64,000 nucleotides of DNA from an uncultured SAR86 cluster bacterium. Its GTDB lineage: Bacteria; Pseudomonadota; Gammaproteobacteria; Magnimaribacterales; AG-339-G14. Every line of letters starts with the position of its first letter. Within the stretch, counting starts at the first letter, position 1. The notes beneath the pieces were generated by a model that made no database searches, had not been told where the DNA came from, and worked only from the letters and a program-made list of their open reading frames with translations. The DNA is taken from NCBI GenBank assembly GCA_902625415.1, contig CACOBG010000003.1, positions 89,156 to 153,155 on the forward strand, read 5' to 3'. The position numbers and the translations under genes were made by a program. Positions 17,198 through 26,164 of this stretch are shown piece after piece.

Positions 17198-17776
17198 ATG
17201 AAAATAATTCTTTTTATTGTTATAACCATAATAATTTTTTTTTCTTGGTTTTTTCTTGATACCACATCATCTTCGAATTCTCTCGAAACAACAAATAGTG
17301 CATACATTTCAGAGGAAGAGGCGTCTTCTAAAATAACCGATTTGACTTCTTTGAGCTCAAGAATATCAAAAAAAAATATCTATCTTAATCTAGAAGTTAT
17401 TGATAGTAAGGAAAACTTCTCTCCAGTCAAAAATTTATTTGCATTCAAAAAAGTTACTAATTTTGAAGAATCTTTTATCGACATAATTCCTGGAGATATT
17501 CTAAATATAAATTTATTTGGAAATAATTTTCAAAAAGAAATTAAAACGGTTAATAAATCCAACTCAAATAAAATTATTAGAACAAAGTCGCTCGATAACG
17601 AAAATGAGTCTTTTTTGGTTATAGGTAACGAGCTAGCTTTTGGAAAGTTTCATATCGATGGAAAAGTTTTTTTGCTTAACAAAAATGAAAACCTTACATA
17701 TATTACAAATACTTCTGAAGCAGATTTAGAAATCCCTCAATTCAGTGAAGAAGATTATTCTTTAGAAAAGAAATAG
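17198..17776 (+). CDS. membrane-anchored or exported protein of unknown function, possible protease pro-domain-like
   Basis: 192 residues starting with an N-terminal hydrophobic segment (IILFIVITIIIFFSWFFL), then a Ser/Glu-rich linker and a beta-rich domain. The pattern PGDILNINLFGNNFQKEIK, then FLVIGNELAFGKFHIDGKVFLL, then NLTYI resembles the propeptide of M12/M72-type metalloendopeptidases, where a strand pattern G-x-l-x-G-x-i-x-x-x-G-x-x-y recurs. The neighbouring convergent gene is itself a metalloprotease of this general class, only five bases away stop to stop. That makes an inhibitor or chaperone-like role conceivable, but this is inference; I cannot assign the family firmly. Confidence 0.7.
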   Translation: MKIILFIVITIIIFFSWFFLDTTSSSNSLETTNSAYISEEEASSKITDLTSLSSRISKKNIYLNLEVIDSKENFSPVKNLFAFKKVTNFEESFIDIIPGDILNINLFGNNFQKEIKTVNKSNSNKIIRTKSLDNENESFLVIGNELAFGKFHIDGKVFLLNKNENLTYITNTSEADLEIPQFSEEDYSLEKK

Positions 17777-17781
17777 TTCGC

Positions 17782-20700
17782 TTAATCAGGTATGCCATCT
17801 GAATTGGAATCTACAGATGCAGTTGGATCTAATTTAAATGCATCGGAGTTGTCTAAAACTCCATCATTATCATCGTCATCGTCCAATTTATTATCTATTC
17901 CATCGCCATCGGAGTCTGTACTTTCCAATTTCCATATCCTTCCTAAGTGATCGCGATACTGAATGATTCCCATCTCTGAATTTAACCAGAATACGGTATG
18001 CATTAAATATGGAGTGTCACTATATGGACTATTATTATTATCCCAGAGAGTAAAAACATATTTTATGGTGCTGAAACTTCCATAGGGAACGCTTATATTT
18101 TCACTTTTTATGAAGTGATTGAAATGAAAAACATCGTTATAAACGGGAGGGTCTCCATAGTGCGCATTACTGCAATCTCTTGCTAAATAATTTCCTATGC
18201 TTTGAAACGAATCGAAGAAAACACACAAATTGTTGTTGTTATAAAGAGTGTATTCATCTTGATTGGAAAACTTATAACCTGCCTCGTAATCAGTTCGGTT
18301 TATAAAGTATTTATTATCCTTTTCATAAAAATGATAAGCCATCTTAGGATTTCCGTTAGAAGAATTTTCCCATTTAAAGCTTTTATAAATCTGACCGTTT
18401 ATGTCGACATCGGAAAACTCAGTAACTTGGAAAATTCGTGTAGAACCAGCATTTGAAAAAGTAGAATTGCCTCCTGAAATCTTTGGAAAGAAGTTTTTTA
18501 TGTTGATTTTATTAGAAGTATTTGAATTGTCTAAGGAGCTAGCTGGCAGAATACTAGAAAATCTTGTTCCTAAATTATTGTACCATTTGGTATTGTCGCT
18601 AACATTTACCACACCACAAGCTAGGCCGTTTTTACATGACACGTTTGGATTTGAAAAATAATCGGGTGAGATATTGTTGTAACTCATGACAGTTCCCCAG
18701 TCGAAACTATCTGTGAAGTCACCGTCGGTATTTCCATCAACACGATGACCATAGGCATAAGACTGTCCAGTTTCTCCTGGCCAATGTCCTGATCCTAAAT
18801 TGTGTCCTAATTCATGGGCAAAGACTTTATCAGGAAAACATGGATTACATCCTGGTTCTGACCAATTGGGATCAACGGACCATGCTGATAAGTATCCATG
18901 GGCTGCATCCCAATCGGTTAAATTATCTATTGTTAAATCAATTGAAGCTGTTCCTCCAGTCTGTCCTTTTGCTGAATCCCATCTTGAAACAAGAATAAAA
19001 TAATCAGCTCCATACATGATTTGATCTTTTTTAATTTTTTCTCTACCAAGAAGAGAAGAAAAAATTGTATTCCCTGATTGGTTACTTACATCAACATCGT
19101 AAGGCAATAGTTTTAGTAAATTAAATTGAACCTCTGACTGACTCCTTTTTAGAGCATTGTTTGCAGATTCAATAAGATATAAAACTCTGGTCTCAACTCC
19201 ATTTTCCGAGGTGTGTTCAGATAACATATCAGGAGCGTAATAAACCAGAAGATCAACTTCATATAAAACATTGGAAATATTTATGACTAAATCTTTGCTG
19301 TCGGATAAAGCTCCATCATTCACTGAGACTGTCACTTCAAAAGAAGACTTGGTTTCATAATCTGGAGGATTTATAAAAGATAACTTACCTGAATTAGAAA
19401 TACTAAAATAGGCAGAATCAGTTCCTGACAAACTGTAGCTAAGAGGATCACCATCAGCATCACTGGCTACTATATCTACAACATTAATTTGATTTTCTGG
19501 AATTGTTATCTCAGTTGATGATATTGAAATGATTGGAGCATCAGGTAATGGTTGGACCGAGATATTTACAGATGCAGTGGAGCTTAAAGAGCCTTGTTCA
19601 AGAGTATATGAAAAGGAATCGTTACCATTGAAATTTGCATTTGGCTGATAAACCAAAATATTCAAATTATCCTTGCTTATAGTTCCATTGGCAGGCTGTG
19701 TAAATGAAATGTTATAACTTGATTGACTATCATAATCATCGTTTTCCAAAACGTTTATATTGAAAGTCTGATCTTCAAAAGAAGAAACCAAGTCAGAATT
19801 AGCTGTTATGGAAAAAGCTAAGTTTGATTCTGTTTGTCCAGATATCTCTGAAATGTAAGTAATTAAATCAAGACTGTATCTGGAATAAATATTTTCTTGA
19901 TCATTATTGGATGCAACTAAAACAAGATCATTAAAAAAAGTATTGGTAGCAAAATAAAATAAACCATGTGTAGCTGCTAAGTTAGGCTTAACTTGTATCA
20001 AAGGTATGAAAGCTTTATACATATTTTTTACTTTCGTCTTAATTTCATTTTCCAAAGAAAGAGAAAATTTTAAATTTACATCGTCGACCAATGCATCTAT
20101 GAAGGCCGAAGATTCTATATTTACCTCATTTTGAGAGCTTTGATAAATTTCTACCATTCGATCTAGGATTACTTGGAAAATTTCACTGCTATTGATGTCA
20201 GAAGTACTTAAATTATTGACTAATTTTGTAAAAGATAATGAAAGAGAGGTCAGTTGATTGGCTCTTTCATAGACCTCAGCATACATAAATCCATTATTCA
20301 AACTAGCTACATGATCAACAGTATTGACGTTTAAGTTTTGATCCAAGCCCAGAAGGTCATTTATGGTTGGTGTTATTGGGTTGGATAGTTTATTTAGAGA
20401 TTCTGAAAGAAAAAAATCTGCTGTCGTTAATGGCGAAATAATAAAATTCTGAGCAGTATTAGAAGATGCAAGTTCATCTATCTTGTAATTAATTAAAATC
20501 AAACCTTCTAAACTATTGTTTGTATCTAAATCAATGCCGCCAGAGGACTGAACTCTGTAGTCTGTTAGGCTTGTTGTTAAGCTAAATCTTCCTTGTAAGT
20601 TAGAAGACGTCTTTGTTTCTCCAATATTTGAAAAATCGTTTGTAGTTTCGATCCAAATATCAGCATTTCTGATGTATCCATCTACTACCAGACCATTAAT

Positions 20701-20820
20701 TGATTTTGGTTGACTCACGAAAGAACCTTCACTTGGAGGAGTGGCAGAGCTATTACCTCCCCCACAAGAGGATAGGACTAAAGTAAAAAGAAGTATTTTT
20801 AAAAAACTTGAATCTAGCAT
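17782..20820 (-). CDS. multidomain lipoprotein zinc metalloprotease (reprolysin-like)
   Basis: A 1012-residue exported protein. A lipobox VLSSC gives C19, followed by a GGGNSS linker. Residues ~40-340 are a mixed N-terminal domain of unknown role. An Ig-like repeat spans ~343-425 (NVLENDD to DSFSYTL) and a cadherin-like repeat ~427-517 (DADGDPLSYSLSG). The metalloprotease domain (~520-750) carries H669-E-L-G-H673-N-L-G-S-G-H679 and the Met-turn GTVMSYN. A ~200-residue domain follows, and the last 45 residues are thrombospondin type 3-like Ca-binding repeats (DSDGDGIDNKLDDDDDNDG). The protease would be anchored at the outer membrane or cell surface. The substrate is unknown; an extracellular protein-degradation role is inferred. 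Confidence 0.9.
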   Translation of the reverse strand: MLDSSFLKILLFTLVLSSCGGGNSSATPPSEGSFVSQPKSINGLVVDGYIRNADIWIETTNDFSNIGETKTSSNLQGRFSLTTSLTDYRVQSSGGIDLDTNNSLEGLILINYKIDELASSNTAQNFIISPLTTADFFLSESLNKLSNPITPTINDLLGLDQNLNVNTVDHVASLNNGFMYAEVYERANQLTSLSLSFTKLVNNLSTSDINSSEIFQVILDRMVEIYQSSQNEVNIESSAFIDALVDDVNLKFSLSLENEIKTKVKNMYKAFIPLIQVKPNLAATHGLFYFATNTFFNDLVLVASNNDQENIYSRYSLDLITYISEISGQTESNLAFSITANSDLVSSFEDQTFNINVLENDDYDSQSSYNISFTQPANGTISKDNLNILVYQPNANFNGNDSFSYTLEQGSLSSTASVNISVQPLPDAPIISISSTEITIPENQINVVDIVASDADGDPLSYSLSGTDSAYFSISNSGKLSFINPPDYETKSSFEVTVSVNDGALSDSKDLVINISNVLYEVDLLVYYAPDMLSEHTSENGVETRVLYLIESANNALKRSQSEVQFNLLKLLPYDVDVSNQSGNTIFSSLLGREKIKKDQIMYGADYFILVSRWDSAKGQTGGTASIDLTIDNLTDWDAAHGYLSAWSVDPNWSEPGCNPCFPDKVFAHELGHNLGSGHWPGETGQSYAYGHRVDGNTDGDFTDSFDWGTVMSYNNISPDYFSNPNVSCKNGLACGVVNVSDNTKWYNNLGTRFSSILPASSLDNSNTSNKINIKNFFPKISGGNSTFSNAGSTRIFQVTEFSDVDINGQIYKSFKWENSSNGNPKMAYHFYEKDNKYFINRTDYEAGYKFSNQDEYTLYNNNNLCVFFDSFQSIGNYLARDCSNAHYGDPPVYNDVFHFNHFIKSENISVPYGSFSTIKYVFTLWDNNNSPYSDTPYLMHTVFWLNSEMGIIQYRDHLGRIWKLESTDSDGDGIDNKLDDDDDNDGVLDNSDAFKLDPTASVDSNSDGIPD

Positions 20821-20835
20821 GGCGCTAGCTTTTTG

Positions 20836-22299
20836 TTAGGACTTCTTATTTGAAAACTGCAGATTGCCGTCTTCCATTTTTCCAAATTTAACGTCAAACC
20901 AATCTTTTAAATAGTCTTGATAGTTTACCCAGGGTTTTTTATTTCCTTGCTTGGCAAACTTGTGGATAGACCTTTGAATATATCCGGAGGACCAGTCTTC
21001 TAACCAGTCTTTAGACTCTACAACATCGGATGGGATTTCGGGACAACATTTTTTAAAATTATTCTTGTCCATATGTTTGATCAATCGACAAACATATTCA
21101 CTGGTAATATCTGCTTTTAAGGTCCATGAAGCATTGATATAGCCAAAAGAATTTACAAAATTGGGTATGCCGCTATACATCATGCTTTTGTAGGTCATAG
21201 TATCCGAAACCTTAACCATTGAATCATCAACTTTAACTTCTATTCCACCAAAGTTTTCAAGAACGATTCCAGTTGCAGTAATAATTACATCAGTTTTTAA
21301 AACCTCGCCAGACTTAAGCTCAATTCCTTCCTTAGTAAACTTTTCGATATGATCGGTAACAATGGAGACATCATCTTGTCTAATAGCTTCAAATAGATCA
21401 CTATTTGGAACCAAACACATGCGTTGTTCCCAAGGATTATAGGACGGAGTAAAGTGCTTTTGTATATTGTAGTTGGGGAGCTCTTCTTTGACCCTATCTA
21501 GTAAGAATTCCTTAACCTTTTCAGGGCGATTTCTGGCTCTTTTGTAAAGCCATTGTTGGAAAAGGACATTCCTAAGTCTTATGATACTGTAGACAAAACG
21601 TCTCGGTAAAAACTTGTTCAGAAAAAGAGCTATCGCGTCCTCATCTGGAGCAGAAGCATAATATGTGGGTGACCTTTGAAGCATTGTCACATGCTTTGCT
21701 TTTTTTGACATTGCTGGAACAATCGTCGCTGCGGTTGCGCCACTTCCAATCACGACAATATTTTTTCCCTCGTAATCAAAATCTTCTGGCCACTCCTGAG
21801 GGTGAATGATGTCGCCTTGAAATTCATCTCTTCCCTTAAATTCTGGCAAGTGTCCGCCCTTGTAGCTGTAGTAACCTGCACACATATAAAGAAAAGAAGA
21901 TTTAAAAAGCTTAGATTCTCCAGTATTTTTGTCCTCAACTTTTAAGGTCCAAAGATTTTCTGAAGAGGACCATTCGGCTTGATGCACGTAATGTCTATAT
22001 CTTATTTTATCTGTGAGTTCATACTCTTGAATTGTTTCTTCTAGATATTCCATTATGGAAGAGCCATCTGCTATGGATTTTTTGTGAAGCCAGGGCTTAA
22101 AACTAAAGCCCAGAGTATGCATGTCTGAATCTGATCTTATTCCTGGATATTTAAATAAATCCCAAGTTCCACCAAAATTATCTCTACCCTCTAAAATCAG
22201 GTATTTTTTGTTGGGACACTTCATACTAAGATGAGCGCCAGCACCAATACCAGAGATACCGGAACCAACAATCAGAACATCTAAAATTTCTTCATTCAT
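20836..22299 (-). CDS. flavin-containing monooxygenase, Baeyer-Villiger type
   Basis: 487-residue FAD/NADPH monooxygenase. The FAD loop is VGSGISGIGAGAHL near residue 11, and the NADPH loop is VVIGSGATAATIVPAM. Between them the Baeyer-Villiger fingerprint F-x-G-x-x-x-H-x-x-x-W-P is present as FQGDIIHPQEWPEDF. WDLFKYPGIRSDSDMHTLGF is the usual substrate-side motif of this subfamily. The reaction would insert oxygen next to a ketone or oxidise a heteroatom; the actual substrate cannot be read. It is 35 bases downstream of the rhodanese gene on the same strand, and so may be the last gene of the beta-helix/cytochrome operon. Confidence 0.93.
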   Translation of the reverse strand: MNEEILDVLIVGSGISGIGAGAHLSMKCPNKKYLILEGRDNFGGTWDLFKYPGIRSDSDMHTLGFSFKPWLHKKSIADGSSIMEYLEETIQEYELTDKIRYRHYVHQAEWSSSENLWTLKVEDKNTGESKLFKSSFLYMCAGYYSYKGGHLPEFKGRDEFQGDIIHPQEWPEDFDYEGKNIVVIGSGATAATIVPAMSKKAKHVTMLQRSPTYYASAPDEDAIALFLNKFLPRRFVYSIIRLRNVLFQQWLYKRARNRPEKVKEFLLDRVKEELPNYNIQKHFTPSYNPWEQRMCLVPNSDLFEAIRQDDVSIVTDHIEKFTKEGIELKSGEVLKTDVIITATGIVLENFGGIEVKVDDSMVKVSDTMTYKSMMYSGIPNFVNSFGYINASWTLKADITSEYVCRLIKHMDKNNFKKCCPEIPSDVVESKDWLEDWSSGYIQRSIHKFAKQGNKKPWVNYQDYLKDWFDVKFGKMEDGNLQFSNKKS

Positions 22300-22334
22300 A
22301 TTTTTATTATAAATCCTTAATTTTTCTTTTGAAA

Positions 22335-22691
22335 TTATTCTTCAATTTCAAATCCCGCAGAAATCCAGTCCGTAATTCCTCCTTTTAAGGAATAAACGTT
22401 TTTAAATCCCATTTCATTAAGAGATTTGGAACCCAACACCGACCTGAAACCACTGGCACAATACAAAATAATTTCATCATCACTATTGGCAACTTCGAAG
22501 ATGCCTTTTTCAAGAACGCCTCTGCCAATATGAAATGCTGAAGGAATTCTACCAGAAACCCACTCTCGGTCTTCTCTGATATCAATTAGTCTTATTTGTT
22601 TATTACTTTCAATTTTTTCCTTAAGTTGATAAATATCAACTTCCGGAACATTTTTTAAAGCTTCTTGAACTAGGTCTTGAAAATTTTTCAT
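22335..22691 (-). CDS. single-domain rhodanese-like protein
   Basis: A 118-residue sulfurtransferase-type domain. The family motifs are RLIDIREDREWVSGRIPSAFHIGRG and the active-site loop LYCASGFRSVLGS, with a cysteine followed by A-S-G-F-R-S as in PspE/GlpE relatives. The C-terminal GFKNVYSLKGGITDWISAG is typical. The track start at 22703 adds MLVK; the Met at 22691 shares ATGA with the stop of the upstream 72-residue gene and is preferred. No signal peptide, so it should be cytoplasmic. The physiological sulfur donor or acceptor is unknown. Confidence 0.92.
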   Translation of the reverse strand: MKNFQDLVQEALKNVPEVDIYQLKEKIESNKQIRLIDIREDREWVSGRIPSAFHIGRGVLEKGIFEVANSDDEIILYCASGFRSVLGSKSLNEMGFKNVYSLKGGITDWISAGFEIEE

Positions 22692-22906
22692 TTTAACCAA
22701 CAAACCTTTGCAGCCTCTAATCCTTCAACCTGAGTAACACAACCATCTTCATGGGCAATAATTATTGCACTTAAAATGATTCCTGCTGAAAGAAGAGAAG
22801 AGATCGCAATTAATCTTCCAAATTTTTGCACTAAGTAAGTTGTTAAGTAAGAAAAAATTAAAATGACTCCAATTAAGAAAAGAGAAATAATCAGGATTCT
22901 AATCAT
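22688..22906 (-). CDS. 72-residue membrane protein, function unknown
   Basis: Two predicted membrane helices (ILIISLFLIGVILIFSYLTTYLV and LIAISSLLSAGIILSAIIIAH) followed by a short hydrophilic tail with two cysteines, DGCVTQVEGLEAAKVCWLK. No family recognised. It is translationally coupled on both sides: its ATG overlaps the stop of the 68-residue gene (TAATG), and its stop overlaps the rhodanese start (ATGA). The paired cysteines in a tail next to a rhodanese are suggestive of a thiol role, but that is only conjecture. Confidence 0.75.
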   Translation of the reverse strand: MIRILIISLFLIGVILIFSYLTTYLVQKFGRLIAISSLLSAGIILSAIIIAHEDGCVTQVEGLEAAKVCWLK

Positions 22907-23112
22907 TAATTAAAGTATTTTTTTTTAAGAACTCTTACAAGAAAATAAATTGGAGAAATTATTAAAAAACAAATCAATAATTCAGCCCAAATGTTTAGTT
23001 GTGTGACGCTTCTTATGTAGCTTGCCGCGTATACGCTACCCAATCCCATAAAGCCATATATTATCCATAGAGATATGTCTATTTTCGAAATAACATTTTT
23101 AAAAAATTTCAT
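22906..23112 (-). CDS. 68-residue membrane protein, function unknown
   Basis: Two predicted membrane segments (ISLWIIYGFMGLGSVYAASYI and IWAELLICFLIISPIYFLVRVL) with basic ends (KKKYFN). No family recognised. The start overlaps the diheme cytochrome stop by four bases (ATGA), and the stop overlaps the next ATG by one base. This uninterrupted coupling argues that it is a genuine gene and part of the cytochrome/beta-helix operon. It could be a small anchor or accessory subunit, although nothing in the sequence proves this. Confidence 0.75.
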   Translation of the reverse strand: MKFFKNVISKIDISLWIIYGFMGLGSVYAASYIRSVTQLNIWAELLICFLIISPIYFLVRVLKKKYFN

Positions 23113-24131
23113 TTTTTATAGTTTTTAATCCATGTTTCAATCAGTCTTATTCCTTCACTGTGTGCAAGTGTTCTCCCAGATTCAGGCATCATGATACCTG
23201 GATCTTGAGATTTCATTCGATATAACAATATAGATTTTTCTGGCTTACCTAGAACAATTGAATACATCAAGTTTCCACTCGCTCGACCAGCGGCTACTGG
23301 CGGTTTATTTACTCCGAGTTTTCTAATATCTTTTTCATGGACAGTTAAATATAAACCGGTTGTGTCAGCTGAGCCTCCCGGCATATGGCAATGTCCACAA
23401 TTCACATCTAGATAAGCTCTAGCCCTGTCATTTAATGATTCTTCAGTATTTTTCCAGTCAGCAACTACTTTTTGGGGATTGTGGTTTTCAACTAGACCAT
23501 TTTCTATCCAATAATCAATTTGATTAATGCTTTCATTATGCTGAATTACCTCAAAGTTTAGATTTCTAGATTTTGGTCCTATCGGCATAATTTTGTCACC
23601 AGCTAAATGACATTCCTTACATTGGTTCTGATTTGGAACTCGATAATCTACTTTTTTTAAGTTGCCCTCGTGAAGAAATTCAATTCCTTCAATAGTTTTT
23701 CCAGAGACCTTAAGAATTGCATCCTCCTGATTATCATCCCAAACATAAGTATGAGCAGACCAACCTGTTTCCTGTAAAAGAAGTAATCTGGTTTCCAACA
23801 AAACTTTATTTTTGTTTGATGCCATCTCATAGGAGAAGGTTTTAACTAATGCCGACCCAATTGGAAACTCATAAACCCGATCAATAGAATGAATTGCTTT
23901 TTTTTCTTCAGGAATATAAACAAATCTGTCTTTTAAAGAGTAATCAGAAAATAAGGGAGTTTGAAGAAAATATTTATGAACATTGTCATTGGGAATTTGC
24001 TCTTTAGGCGATTTAAAAAAATCATAGTCTGAAAGCTTAGCTTCGGGCTTTTTTGAGAGAATAGCTTCATCGTTTACGGCAAAAATTAATTGCGATAAGA
24101 GTGCAACTATTAAAAGAAGTTTTTTTACCAT
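23109..24131 (-). CDS. SO2930-type exported diheme cytochrome c
   Basis: 340 residues with a signal peptide (KLLLIVALLSQLIFA). Two heme-attachment motifs, C-K-E-C-H near residue 175 and C-G-H-C-H near 246, lie in contexts (NQNQCKECHLAG and DVNCGHCHMPGGSADTTGL) typical of the SO2930 family (TIGR03806). Likely methionine axial ligands include MPGG and IMMPESGR. The family is known mainly from being paired with a parallel beta-helix protein, as here: the two genes overlap by seven bases. Heme attachment would need the Ccm system encoded at 40.5-46.3 kb. Redox partner and substrate are unknown. Confidence 0.92.
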   Translation of the reverse strand: MVKKLLLIVALLSQLIFAVNDEAILSKKPEAKLSDYDFFKSPKEQIPNDNVHKYFLQTPLFSDYSLKDRFVYIPEEKKAIHSIDRVYEFPIGSALVKTFSYEMASNKNKVLLETRLLLLQETGWSAHTYVWDDNQEDAILKVSGKTIEGIEFLHEGNLKKVDYRVPNQNQCKECHLAGDKIMPIGPKSRNLNFEVIQHNESINQIDYWIENGLVENHNPQKVVADWKNTEESLNDRARAYLDVNCGHCHMPGGSADTTGLYLTVHEKDIRKLGVNKPPVAAGRASGNLMYSIVLGKPEKSILLYRMKSQDPGIMMPESGRTLAHSEGIRLIETWIKNYKK

Positions 24132-25351
24132 TCAGTAATTGGATCAAGGTTTTTTACTTCTGAGAAATAATCTTTTCCATTAAATTCTGGACTGTGAAAA
24201 AAAGACATCACAAAATACCAAAATAAATCAAGATTTAAGAACTTAGCATCATTATTTGTATCAAGAACAAGTCTTTCTCCTTTTTTTTGACCGAAGACGT
24301 TTTGCCAAAATGGTAAAATACCATCCCACATAATATCTGGTTGAAAGCCATTGGAGATTTCTACCAACAAAGGAGAAAGCTCTCCTCGGTTAAAATCTGG
24401 ATCGTAACCTGAATTTTTAAAATAATTATCATAAATTTGAATATTTCTCGGATAAGGATCGTAAGAATCGTCTCCAGACTCCAAATCTCCAGCAACTAAG
24501 GCAACACCGATTGTGGAATTATTTTCAAAAGTATTCTTAAAAACTTCTACATGACGATTGGCTCTAATGACTAATCCAGTTCCTTTTGGTACTTGTCCGA
24601 CAATGTTTCCTTCTGGAGCAAAATTTTCTGTATTGTTGTTGGATGAAATATTTTTAAAAACTCTGACAAATTTTCCTCCTTGTTTAGGTAAATCTGGTAA
24701 ATCAAAAACTAAAATTCCTGCAGTATTATTTTCAGCAACATTGTCATAAACATCGGCATAGTAAGAATTTTCAATTTCAATTCCAGCAACATTGAAATAA
24801 GCTTCAGTATTTCTAACTATAATATTTTCAGATTGTCCAACATATACCCCAGCATCAGATGCTCCAATAGCAATGCAACCATCAATTAGCACGTTCTTAG
24901 ATTCGACAGGATAGAGACCATAAGCACCGTTTTTAGTATCTGGTCCATTTGTCCATTCGGTTCTAAGGTTTAAAAATTTGATGTTTTTTGAACCTTTGGA
25001 TTTTATAGCATCTCCCTTAGCATTTTCCACGGCAAAATCTTTTAGAGTTATATTATTGGAAGTTACAAGAAGTCCTTGTGCACCAGTTTTTTGCTCTGAA
25101 AAGTTTAAGACAGTTTTTTTGTGGCCTTCACCTTTTAAAGTAATGTTATCGACATCGAGAGATAAACCGTGGTTCAAATTATAGATTCCTGCCGCTAAAG
25201 AAATAGTGTCTCCTTCTTGAGCTAAAATCATTGCTGATTGGATGTCATCTTGTGCTGTATCACTCGGAGATATTTTCCATTCCTCTAAAAAAATAAATGA
25301 GGAAATAAATAAACAAGAAAGAATTGAAAACTTTTTAATTAAAAAACCCAT
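24125..25351 (-). CDS. exported parallel beta-helix repeat protein (TIGR03805-like)
   Basis: 408 residues with an N-terminal signal segment (FSILSCLFISSFIFL). It then shows successive right-handed beta-helix rungs, visible as recurring patterns such as NITLKDFAVENAKGDAIKSKGS, KNVLIDGCIAIGASDAGVYV, NIIVRNTEAYFNVAGIEIEN and ADVYDNVAENNTAGILVF. This NosD-like fold and the coupled diheme cytochrome match the TIGR03805/TIGR03806 pair seen in several gammaproteobacteria. It is the first gene of a coupled operon of five genes. It may bind a polysaccharide or metal; no catalytic residues can be assigned. The divergent enoyl-CoA hydratase starts 46 bases away. Confidence 0.9.
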   Translation of the reverse strand: MGFLIKKFSILSCLFISSFIFLEEWKISPSDTAQDDIQSAMILAQEGDTISLAAGIYNLNHGLSLDVDNITLKGEGHKKTVLNFSEQKTGAQGLLVTSNNITLKDFAVENAKGDAIKSKGSKNIKFLNLRTEWTNGPDTKNGAYGLYPVESKNVLIDGCIAIGASDAGVYVGQSENIIVRNTEAYFNVAGIEIENSYYADVYDNVAENNTAGILVFDLPDLPKQGGKFVRVFKNISSNNNTENFAPEGNIVGQVPKGTGLVIRANRHVEVFKNTFENNSTIGVALVAGDLESGDDSYDPYPRNIQIYDNYFKNSGYDPDFNRGELSPLLVEISNGFQPDIMWDGILPFWQNVFGQKKGERLVLDTNNDAKFLNLDLFWYFVMSFFHSPEFNGKDYFSEVKNLDPITEW

Positions 25352-25396
25352 CTGTTTATTTTACTTTAAATTCTTCATGATAGACTTATTTTCACT

Positions 25397-26164
25397 ATGA
25401 GTAATAAAGACTTAAAAACCAAATTAGAAAATCATATTGGTTATGTTTCAATCAATAGACCGCCCAACAACCATTTTGATGCCGAACTTATTGGTCAAAT
25501 TGCAGATTTCCTTGAGGAAATGGATAACGAAAGTGAATGCAGGAGTATTATTTTATCTTCAGAAGGAAAACATTTTTGTGCTGGAGCTGACTTTACGAGA
25601 TCCTCCTATAAGGAAGAATCAGATCCTTATGAAAGATTGTATCAAGAGGCAGTCAGGCTTTTTAAAACTAAAAAACCTGTCATAGCAACCATTCAGGGAG
25701 CAGCGGTAGGAGGTGGATTAGGTGTAGCCCTTTCTGCTGACTTTAGAATAGCTTGTGAAGAATCTAGGTTCAGTGCAAATTTTTCTAAATTAGCTTTTCA
25801 TCAAGGATTTGGTACCACGGTAACTCTTCCGCGAGTCGTTGGAAATCAAAAAGCAAAATGGATGCTGCTCACTAGCGCTAGAGTAAAAGGTAAGGAAGCT
25901 TTTGAAATAGGTCTTGCTGATTTTCTTGTACCTCAAAATGAATTAATGTCAAAAGCAGAAGAACTTGCAAAAGAAATTAATGCTGCAGGTCCTTTGGGAG
26001 TGCAAGCTATAAGAGAGACAATAAAAGGCGACTCAGTTAAAAAAATTGAAGAGATAGTCAAATGGGAACTTTCTGAACAAAATAGATTAAGAGAAACGAC
26101 TGATTTCCAAGAGGGTATCAAAGCTTCCCTAGAAAGAAGAAATCCTGACTTTACAGGTAATTAA
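25397..26164 (+). CDS. enoyl-CoA hydratase/isomerase family protein
   Basis: 255-residue crotonase-fold enzyme acting on acyl-CoA. The oxyanion-hole motifs are HFCAGADFTRS and AAVGGGLGVALSADFRIA; the downstream FSKLAFHQGFGTTVTLPRVVG segment carries the position used for the catalytic acid in this family. A phenylalanine/histidine-rich loop there (FHQGFGTTV) differs from the glutamate of classic hydratases, so the exact reaction (hydration, isomerisation or other) is open. It stands alone on the (+) strand, and its stop overlaps that of the convergent thioesterase by four bases. Confidence 0.9.
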   Translation: MSNKDLKTKLENHIGYVSINRPPNNHFDAELIGQIADFLEEMDNESECRSIILSSEGKHFCAGADFTRSSYKEESDPYERLYQEAVRLFKTKKPVIATIQGAAVGGGLGVALSADFRIACEESRFSANFSKLAFHQGFGTTVTLPRVVGNQKAKWMLLTSARVKGKEAFEIGLADFLVPQNELMSKAEELAKEINAAGPLGVQAIRETIKGDSVKKIEEIVKWELSEQNRLRETTDFQEGIKASLERRNPDFTGN

